Source: Planctomycetia bacterium
Lineage (GTDB): Bacteria > Planctomycetota > Planctomycetia > Pirellulales > Thermoguttaceae
Assembly (NCBI GenBank): GCA_030537455.1
Contig: JAUNMR010000011.1
Coordinates: forward strand, 1-64,000
Direction of reading: 5' to 3'
DNA: 64,000 nucleotides
The position numbers and the translations under genes were made by a program. Below, piece after piece: positions 9,907 through 17,700 of this stretch (within the stretch, counting starts at the first letter, position 1; each line of letters starts with the position of its first letter). The notes under the pieces were generated by a model that was not told the DNA's origin, searched no databases, and saw only the letters and a list, made by a program, of their open reading frames with translations.

Positions 9907-10205
9907 AGAGCGCAAGAAAGAATCGTCGACCGCGACGTTCGCGTCGTCGCAGAAAACGTTTTGTTAAACGAACCTATTCTATTGTCGCCAACGTTAGAGA
10001 GTATAAGGCGCCCTAGAAAAAAGTCAACTGGTTTTTATTAGTTTCGTCTAACTTTTTTAAAAAAATCCACTCGTGCGCTTGATCGCTCGCGTATTTACGA
10101 GTCAAAACGTATGAAAAAAATTTGGCGTCATGACGTCTTGCGCCCGATGTGACGCGGCGATCCCGCTGTCGCTCGGCGCCTCCACAGACACACCGCCCCA
10201 CGGCT

Positions 10206-10742
10206 TTACCGGTCGGAGTCTTCCTGCGTTAGCGCCCTGGTCGGGGCAAGTTTCTCGAGAAGTTGAGCGCGATTAACGCGTTTGAGTTCGCATTCCCAGA
10301 TACGTATCACGCAATATCCCAGCTTTTGGAGCCGCTCGGTCGTGGCGGCGTCACGCGCGCGATTGCGCTCGATCTTCGCTCGCCAGTAGTCCTCATGGTC
10401 CTTGGGCTTGGTATTGCGACAGTCGTGTCCGTGCCAGAAACAGCCGTCCACAAAGATTGCCACGCGACGCTTCGGAAAGAGAAAATCCGGTTTGCCACAC
10501 AACTTCACATTCCGCCGCCAGCCCTTGATTCCCTCCGACTTAAAGACCTCAATGAGCTTAATCTCCGTGGAACGATTCCCCTTGGAACGCACGCGCTGCA
10601 TGATCGCGGAACGCTCCGCCTGGTCGAAGACGTCGTGGCGTCGCTCGCCGCTTACCGGCGGCATATCCGGCAATCTCGGCAGCGTCGGCTCCTGCGCAGT
10701 GGCAAGGATCGAACGCCTGCCCTTACGACCTGTACGCGTCAT
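10206..10742 (-). CDS. vsr: very short patch repair (Vsr) DNA mismatch endonuclease
   Basis: This 178-residue nickase belongs to the Vsr family, which cuts 5' of the T in T:G mismatches left when 5-methylcytosine deaminates at a methylase target site. The family core is intact: RSAIMQRVRSKGNRSTE, then KPDFLFPKRRVAIFVDGCFW, then HGHDC, with the PD...D-type metal site and the zinc-binding His/Cys. About 40 residues precede the core, somewhat longer than usual. The start is fixed by an ATGA overlap with the stop of the cytosine methyltransferase gene, so the two are translationally coupled. That is the classical dcm-vsr arrangement, and Vsr presumably protects the site that this methylase modifies. 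Confidence 0.95.
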   Translation of the reverse strand: MTRTGRKGRRSILATAQEPTLPRLPDMPPVSGERRHDVFDQAERSAIMQRVRSKGNRSTEIKLIEVFKSEGIKGWRRNVKLCGKPDFLFPKRRVAIFVDGCFWHGHDCRNTKPKDHEDYWRAKIERNRARDAATTERLQKLGYCVIRIWECELKRVNRAQLLEKLAPTRALTQEDSDR

Positions 10743-12217
10743 GACGCAGACTCCACGGCGTGAGAACGAAAGACCAAGGGGAAGAACCGCTCCATTGCGC
10801 GCGCGAGCAGATGCACCGGCGCGGCGTTGCCCGCCTGCTTGCGAAGTTGCGAGTCGGACACGACAATCTCAAAGCTGTCCGGAAACCCTTGTAATCTGAG
10901 CATTTCCCGCGGCGTAAGGCGGCGCTTGCCGTCGACCAAAAGGTAGTTATAGCTCGCGCCCGCGCGCAAGGCGCAACTGTAAGGATAAGAAGAGATATTC
11001 CCGGCCTTGTTCTCGTGCCAAATCGCCGGTTGAAACTTCGACACGTGCGCGGCGTGGCGACGCGCGACGATCGCATCAGAGGCGAAGTAACGCCGCGGAA
11101 TCGACTCCTCCGGCTCGAGAATCTGCGCCAGGGACGCGCGCTCCCGATCCGGTAAAGGCCACTGCATGTCAAAGGGCGCGGTAGAGCCAACGATTACAAC
11201 TCGCTCGCGCTTTTGAGGCAGACCGCAATCGAGCGCATTGAGCACGCGCCAATCGACGTAATAGCCAAGTTTCTGCTGTAAAACGTCTAAAATAATAGCA
11301 AAGGTACGCCCGTTGTCGTGGCTGGTCAGCTGACGTACATTCTCTAACACAAAGGCTCGCGGGCGTTTATCTCTGAGGATTCTAGCGATCTGAAAGAACA
11401 ACGTCCCCTTTGTCTGGTCGGTAAAACCTTTTCGCAGACCGATAATTGAGAAAGTCTGACACGGAAAGCCGGCGCACAGCACGTCGAACTCGGGTATCTC
11501 GTCCGACGGCATGACGCACACGTCGCCCAGGGGCGTTTGACCAAAGTTCTTTTGGTAACTCTCGCGCGCGTAGGGGTCTATGTCGCAACTAGCGCAACAG
11601 ATCGCACGGCGTCCCATCTTCTCAAAGGTTCGTTGCACCGCGTAATGAAATCCCCCGATACCGCAAAAGAGGTCAAAGAATCGCACCGGTTCGGGATCGG
11701 TCGGATCGACTAAGTCCGCCGGACTCAACGCTAAACCATGCGTTTGCGCGGTCTTAGACCCGACGCGTATGCGCGTTGACATTGCGCCCGGCTCGTGCAA
11801 GTCGACGCCAAGTGGCAACGACGTCTGACGCTCTTGTGCCTTGGGAATAGCCTCGTCGCACTCTGGCACGGGAAAGGGCTCCACCAGTGGCGCAATCGGC
11901 TCAGGTCGGCTCTTGGCGTCGCGACGCTTGCGCCTAAGCGCCCTATCGCCGGATTTAGCACGCGGCTCAGGCGCTTCGGCGCCGTCGGCAACCGGCGCGC
12001 GCTCCTGGGTCGCCTCTGGCGTCGGCTCAAGCGTAAAGAGCCGCTCAACCGTAGTTTGCAATTGCGTCGCAATTTGCAACGCCAGGGTTACCGTCGGCTC
12101 CACACGTCCCTCTTCAATCGCAGTAAGTTCCGCCGCGTCGATCTTTAGTAGCGACGCAAGTGTTTCGAGATCAACGCAGCGCTGCTCACGCGCCGTGGCT
12201 ATGCAATTAATCGTCAC
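10739..12217 (-). CDS. DNA (cytosine-5-)-methyltransferase with N-terminal helix-turn-helix
   Basis: This 492-residue C5-methyltransferase has motif I (FDLFCGIGGFHYAV), motif IV with catalytic C253 (AGFPCQTFS), motif VI (ENVRQL), motif VIII (QKRERVV) and motifs IX/X (RLQGFPDSF, QAGNA). Residues 1-60 form an XRE-like helix-turn-helix (ASLLKIDAAELTAIEEGR) followed by a Pro/Ala/Arg-rich linker, similar to methylases that regulate their own transcription. It overlaps the preceding GTPase gene and the following vsr gene by ATGA/ATGA, so all three are coupled. No cognate restriction endonuclease is visible, so it is an orphan methylase or is partnered only by Vsr. The recognition site is unknown; the vsr neighbour hints at, but does not prove, a Dcm-like CCWGG site. 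Confidence 0.93.
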   Translation of the reverse strand: MTINCIATAREQRCVDLETLASLLKIDAAELTAIEEGRVEPTVTLALQIATQLQTTVERLFTLEPTPEATQERAPVADGAEAPEPRAKSGDRALRRKRRDAKSRPEPIAPLVEPFPVPECDEAIPKAQERQTSLPLGVDLHEPGAMSTRIRVGSKTAQTHGLALSPADLVDPTDPEPVRFFDLFCGIGGFHYAVQRTFEKMGRRAICCASCDIDPYARESYQKNFGQTPLGDVCVMPSDEIPEFDVLCAGFPCQTFSIIGLRKGFTDQTKGTLFFQIARILRDKRPRAFVLENVRQLTSHDNGRTFAIILDVLQQKLGYYVDWRVLNALDCGLPQKRERVVIVGSTAPFDMQWPLPDRERASLAQILEPEESIPRRYFASDAIVARRHAAHVSKFQPAIWHENKAGNISSYPYSCALRAGASYNYLLVDGKRRLTPREMLRLQGFPDSFEIVVSDSQLRKQAGNAAPVHLLARAMERFFPLVFRSHAVESAS

Positions 12218-13584
12218 GCTAACCTCTCTTCCGTCACACAGTTACACGCGTCGTCCTCTTGCTCGTACTCCCGATCGTAGTCGTCGGTCGCGCTTTGCGC
12301 CAGTAACGCGCGCGCGCCGATACAGTCGCCACCGGCGAGCGCGTCGCGCAACTGCTGTAAATACGACTGTTGTGAACGCAGCCATAAGACCGGGGACGGC
12401 TCGGTCGCACACAGCGCAGGATAGACGCTAAGCGCGCGATGCACAAGCGTTTGCAGTAGTTCCGGCACGCCGCTACCGGTGAGCGCGCTCACACGACACG
12501 CCGTGACGTCGTTGCGCCAGGCGTCGTGCCAGTGGTCGCGCGGCAGATCAGTCTTATTCAAGACGTCGACGGTACGCTTTGCGTCTAACTCGCCGTGATT
12601 CAGTAGTTTATCAATTGCTCTGATTTGTTCCGTCCGATCGCGGGTCGGCTCGAAGACACGCAGCGCCAAGTGCGCGCGCCGCGCCATTTCACTGGCGAGC
12701 GCCACGCCCTGACGCTCCAGTGGGTCATGCGTGAGACGTAACCCGGCGGAGTCAATCAGGTCGAATCGCCAGCCGTCATATGTCAGAGGAACGCGTACTA
12801 AATCCCGCGTCGTACCGCTAAATCGACTCGTTAAGACCCGATCAAAGCCCAAGATCGCATTGGTTAAACTACTCTTGCCTACGTTCGGCTCGCCCAAGAT
12901 CAACACAGTCGTAGGCGCAAAGAGTCGTCGACCCGCTAATCCATTGGATAGCAGCGCGTTACACTCCACAAGCGCTTCGCTGAGCGCCTCGTCCTCGCCT
13001 GAGGAAAGCGCGCGGTTCACACGAACGAAAAAGCGTCGCCATAACGCGCGCTGCGCACAGGCAAATCGCGCGGTCTTCTGCGAACAGGCGCGCGATAACA
13101 ACGGTTCAACCTGCTCCAGAAAGAGCGCGTCAATCAGACCAACGCCCTCCCACGCCGACGCGTGTGCGGAAAGCTCCGCGCTCGCGCGCTCCTCACGCGC
13201 GACCTGACGCTCCCAAACCGCCCCGTCAACCAGCGAAGCGCCGTCGACCTGAAGCGCTTCAAGTATGCGCTGCGCCAGGAGTTGACCGCCGTGAACGTGA
13301 AGCTCGAACGCCTCAGCCGTGCGACGAATCAGAACAACCTGATCCGCGCCGGGACGGTCGAGTCGCAACTGAAAGAGTCCGAAATACGCGCGAGAGTCCT
13401 TACCCCAGAGCCACTGCGGATCGCAACTGGGCGCAACGCCGTCACTTACGCGTCGCCAATGCGCGACAAGCGCTCGATAGGCGCGCACGCCGCGCACGCC
13501 CAAACAGGCGATGGCTCCGCGCGCGCGCGGCGTTAGTTGCGCCGCTTCTAGCTCCGGTCGGCTCTGTGTGCTCGTGGTCGTCAT
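12214..13584 (-). CDS. MnmE/TrmE-like GTPase lacking the C-terminal CxGK motif
   Basis: This 456-residue protein has an N-terminal TrmE-like tetrahydrofolate-domain region (TPRARGAIACLG to about residue 110), a helical segment, and an embedded GTPase domain. The GTPase domain has G1 GEPNVGKSS, a G2 region SGTTRD, G3 DSAG and G4 NKTD. MnmE with MnmG modifies wobble uridine 34 of tRNAs, and its C-terminal Cys-x-Gly-Lys is essential. Here the protein ends in an acidic Asp/Glu-rich tail with CNC and no CxGK, so it is a divergent paralogue or non-modifying relative. I chose ATG 13584; a GTG at 13611 overlaps the upstream gene, and neither has a clear ribosome-binding site. Its 3' end overlaps the methylase gene by four bases. 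Confidence 0.75.
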   Translation of the reverse strand: MTTTSTQSRPELEAAQLTPRARGAIACLGVRGVRAYRALVAHWRRVSDGVAPSCDPQWLWGKDSRAYFGLFQLRLDRPGADQVVLIRRTAEAFELHVHGGQLLAQRILEALQVDGASLVDGAVWERQVAREERASAELSAHASAWEGVGLIDALFLEQVEPLLSRACSQKTARFACAQRALWRRFFVRVNRALSSGEDEALSEALVECNALLSNGLAGRRLFAPTTVLILGEPNVGKSSLTNAILGFDRVLTSRFSGTTRDLVRVPLTYDGWRFDLIDSAGLRLTHDPLERQGVALASEMARRAHLALRVFEPTRDRTEQIRAIDKLLNHGELDAKRTVDVLNKTDLPRDHWHDAWRNDVTACRVSALTGSGVPELLQTLVHRALSVYPALCATEPSPVLWLRSQQSYLQQLRDALAGGDCIGARALLAQSATDDYDREYEQEDDACNCVTEERLA

Positions 13585-13597
13585 GGCGTCGTGTGCG

Positions 13598-14749
13598 TTA
13601 GTTCGATTCACTCGTCGTGGCGGATTCAGTTGGCATAGCAGGTTGCGTCGCCTCCGCGTTTGCCTCGTTACTGTTAGATTGAGTCTGCTCTTGTGTGGTA
13701 AATTGCGGCTTGATCTGCGGCGCGCCTTGCATATCGGTAAGAATCTGACGCAGTCGACGTTGTTTGGAATTGAGATTCACCGCGCACTTATCGAACGGGG
13801 ATCCGTCGACGGAGCGACGTAGAATCACATAAATCGCGCAATTATGAGCGATCCACGCGGCGAGGAGGTAGGCGTACGGTAGGAACGCCGCGAACCATAC
13901 GCAGAAGTCTTTCAGAGGATAGATAACACCGAAAACGTCGCTCTGAGGCGTCATGTGGTTGAAGGAGCATGTCCAGCACAGAACGAATAAAATCACCAGA
14001 ACGACGCCCCAAAGTACGAGCGCCAGCGCCAAAGCGCTGTAGAACGTCCAAAATAAAAAACGCTGTGACACGTACGCGAGGGAACGCGAGATCGCGTCGA
14101 ACCCGTCGGTATTCTCCGTGGCGATCGCGGCCAGAGCAAGAGGATAGGCACACAGAAAAAGAAAGCCAAAGAACCAGAAGAAGCCCAAGAGCACAAAGGC
14201 GATCGGCGACAGGAACGTCACGTGCGAAATCAGCCGCGCGCCAAACCATAACGCGCACAAGAGCGCCGATTGCAACGTTAGAACCAGTAGCGCGGAGGGA
14301 AAACGCTTGAGCGCAAAGCTGAAGGCGGCGCGCATAGAAACGTGCGCGCTCGACGCCAAATGCACCGCAACGATTCGCGCAAACGCCAAACTAAAATAGG
14401 TTAGCACAAGCGCGCCCAGCAGTAGAACCGTCCCCTTAGCGATCAGACTCATGCCCTGAGGAAAAACAAACGGCTCAATAAAGCCCAAGAACGCGCCGGA
14501 TGAAATCGACTCGGCAAACGTTCTGGCATTATGAAACGTGGTCAATTCTAGCGCTTTATAAAACCCGTCAGAAGGCGTTAAAAAGCGGTGAAATGTGACG
14601 ACGATTAACGCGAGAACAGCGGCGTAAACCGTTAAAAAGCACGGCTTAAAGGTCTGTGCAAAGGAACGAAAAAGAAGCGTTCCCGGCACGACCTCTTGCC
14701 AGTCGACCCGTCGCAAGGTTCCGTCGTCAATGTCCTTTAATTGATTCAT
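13598..14749 (-). CDS. polytopic membrane protein of unknown function
   Basis: The 383-residue product has about six hydrophobic segments (for example FLTVYAAVLALIVVTF, VLLLGALVLTYFSLAF, PIAFVLLGFFWFFGFLFLC, ALALALVLWGVVLVILFVL) and a soluble Gln/Thr/Ser-rich C-terminus. I recognise no named family. Its architecture resembles the membrane protein at 34022-35014 in this window. ATG 14749 is preceded by GGAGAAGGAAG. It starts 21 bases after the giant gene's stop and its stop lies just inside the region of the GTPase start, so it is one member of the five-gene operon. Confidence 0.8.
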   Translation of the reverse strand: MNQLKDIDDGTLRRVDWQEVVPGTLLFRSFAQTFKPCFLTVYAAVLALIVVTFHRFLTPSDGFYKALELTTFHNARTFAESISSGAFLGFIEPFVFPQGMSLIAKGTVLLLGALVLTYFSLAFARIVAVHLASSAHVSMRAAFSFALKRFPSALLVLTLQSALLCALWFGARLISHVTFLSPIAFVLLGFFWFFGFLFLCAYPLALAAIATENTDGFDAISRSLAYVSQRFLFWTFYSALALALVLWGVVLVILFVLCWTCSFNHMTPQSDVFGVIYPLKDFCVWFAAFLPYAYLLAAWIAHNCAIYVILRRSVDGSPFDKCAVNLNSKQRRLRQILTDMQGAPQIKPQFTTQEQTQSNSNEANAEATQPAMPTESATTSESN

Positions 14750-14770
14750 CTTCCTTCTCCTGGGAGGGCG

Positions 14771-17700
14771 CTACGCGCTGGCGTCGTGACCCTCGCGCTG
14801 GTTATCGACGCTGTGAAGCTCGGCGCAAAGAGTCCGAACCTGTTGAATCAGGTTTTCAAGTTCTTCTCGTACCGCGTCGTCGCTTATAAGAATTTTAGCG
14901 CTTATTCCGCGTGCGACAAGCTTTCGGGTCATTTCACACAAGCGCGCCAAACCGCTGACAAAGCTATTGAGCGCCTCCTCCGTTACATTATGACTGCCAA
15001 GGCATTGTTTTAGCTGAGCCTTCAGCTCAAGGGTCGCCATGTTAATATAATGTGGTCGGAGGAAAAAACAGTTCTGCCTAATGGCTTCTTCCAACACGCG
15101 ACGACGCAACGTAAAAACCTGTGGAGGGAGTGAATCGCCTAAATACTCCGAAGCGTACGTAGCGACAAACGATTCGTTTTGAAAGGCGTCGCCCAAGATC
15201 TTCCTAGAGGCTTGGGGGTCTTTCTGCATGAGTTCGAAGCTCTGGGGGGAACTCTCGTAAAAAGCGCTGACCTTTTGAGAAAGATCAAAAGCAAATCTGT
15301 GCAAACTTGTTCCGCTCTGAGAATCATTATGGAAAGTTTTGCCAGCATAGTAGCGGTCGAAATCACGTAACGTCTTGGTCGCCGCGAGATTGCAGGCGCG
15401 CGGGAGTATAATGTCGACCGTCGTGAGACACGGCGCCACGTTCCAAAGGCGTACAAGACGCTCATAACAATCGTTGAGTTCAAGCGATAGATCCCCGGTG
15501 AAACTGGAACGGAACAGCAGCGCTTGAGCGTCCTCGGGATTCGACGACGTTTTAGGAATCATGATCACATCGGTCGAGTCGCTTCGAAGTTTACGTTCCA
15601 ATCCCACGGTCAAGATCGGTAGAAATTGGGCAATGAGCACATAGTTCTGCACTCGCACGCTCAGAGCGCTCCATTTTTCATCAAGTTCTTTTAACGTCGG
15701 GTCTTTGGCGATTCGCGCTTTGAGCCTAAGGCGTCTGAACCACGTGCGCACGCGACCAGTGAGTCCCTTTTCTACGTCTTGCCCCAAAGCGTCGATATAC
15801 GCGTGGAACAAAGGCGTCGGGTCAAAGTCGCACGCCTGCGCCACGGTCTGTTTGTAGCGGTCGACAGCGAGGTAAATCTCCTCGTCACTGAGATTTTCAC
15901 AGGCGTTCACAAGGTCATAGAAGTCGGCGCTCAGACGCATTTCTTGGCGCGTATTCGCATATTTATCGTCTTGTTCGGGGTCGTCAGGTCGTGGAAACGA
16001 ATCGATTACGCGTCGCATATAGTTCACGACTAGCTGGCGCAATTCTCCCATGCCATAAAGATCCCAAAGACCGACGTTGTCAAAGAACGCGTTTGGCATT
16101 TCCTCGAAATAGTCGCCGCAGTGTAGGGCGACGTCGTCTTGGTAGACATAGGGCAGCGTCTTAATTCGTCGGATTGCCCAACGAAGGTTTGAACGCGTCA
16201 AGCCATAGTAGCTCGAACCGCGAACAATTGCTAACGTTAGGAGTCCGAGGTAGTTGTTAATTTCGGCGTCGTGCACATGTACGATACCGTTGTAGGCGCC
16301 AAGGAAAGTAGTGAGGAAAGGTTCATAGGCTTGGCTCAAGCGCGGGAAGTGAAGCATCGGCTTTTTGGGATCTTTAAAGGCGTCAGCGAAGATCTGAGCA
16401 AGATCTGAAAGACAGACCTTTCGATCAAATAAATTCGCCGCCGCCATGCCGTATCGATAGGCGTCGAGGAAATACGCCTCTGAATCCTCGTCCTTATCGC
16501 TTAACCGGTATAATTCAAGGTTGGCGCGTGCGGCAAATTCATATAAAAACCAAACCTCACGACCGACCTCGCCTCCCATCACCGTTAGGTCCAGTAGATG
16601 TAAAGACTCGCCCGCGACGCTATTTATCGTCATAAGCGTATTCAGTGCGCTTTGGGAATCGTCATGTTCCGGAAAACTACGATTGATAACATATCGAGCC
16701 GACCACAGTTCCAACATGGTCGCCAAACTAGAAGCGGAGCTAATGGCAAGGTTGGGTTTCAGAAGTTCGGTCAGTTCCTCAACAAGTTTATTCGCCTCAA
16801 CGACACGTCCCTGAGAGCAGAGCCACTCGGCAAACTGAGAGACCGCGCGACCATAAAGGGGCATGAGCTCTTGACAATCCCAGAAGCATTTTGCGCGTTT
16901 GAGCATGAGGATTCTCAGTCGGAAACTCAATTCCACGCGCGTACGCAACGTCTGTAATTCTTCGGAAGGTTCTGGGATCAGACGCGGTTGAGGCAAGGTT
17001 TCCCCTTGAAGGAAAAGCTTGTCCAAATAGGAGTATGCAAAGGAAGTTCCTTTGTAGAAATCATTACTAACGTCGTGACCGAAACGACCGTTTGCGAGGT
17101 CGAGTCGCGGCGTCGCGCCGGGCGTAAGAGCGCAATATTCCAGATCCTCGCGCAGGTCGCAATCGACCAGTAGCGCGTTGGTTTGATTCTCCAAAAGGTC
17201 GAAGGCGGCGACGACAACCTCAGGCTTGAGCGCGGCGTCGCTATCGGGCGTGTCAGCGGCGGCGTCGGGGTTGAACTGAGAATCGAGAAGCGCCAACTTA
17301 TCGACTGCGTCACGGCGCGCTTGTGGCGTCGACAGCTCGAAGGTTTCGTAGGCAATATTTAAGTCCTCTCGATACTGCGACAAGATATGCGTGGCCAGAT
17401 CCGCAATGTAGAACAGGAGCTTACGTGCGGCGTCAATATCTCCTAAGCGATATAAGAACACGGCAAGCTCGGCGCTGTAATACGGCAGATCGCTGAAGCA
17501 TGCGTCAAAAAGGTCTTTCGTAGTAGCGAAAAGACAAAGGTCTGCAAGATCGACCAGACGCATACGCTCACAGAGGTCTTGACACTCTTGGCGACGACGT
17601 TTAATCAGCTCTGACCATTGCACAAAGTCGTCCGGAGTCGAAGGAACGGAAAGCGCGTTGGGTTTATATCGCGCCAGCGTACTGACGTCGACAAATCTTT

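Larger units (their letters stand above)
9740..10205. other. intergenic region between rhamnosidase and vsr
   Basis: It contains the rhamnosidase promoter (9801-9829), a strong terminator (9865-9906) and an AT-rich tract near 10015-10075. A 62-codon minus-strand frame at 10013-10201 has no signature and is not called. Confidence 0.5.

Noticed and set aside
10013..10201. Short minus-strand frame after vsr
   Set aside because: No ribosome-binding site, no signature, and low-complexity composition; the AT-rich part looks non-coding.
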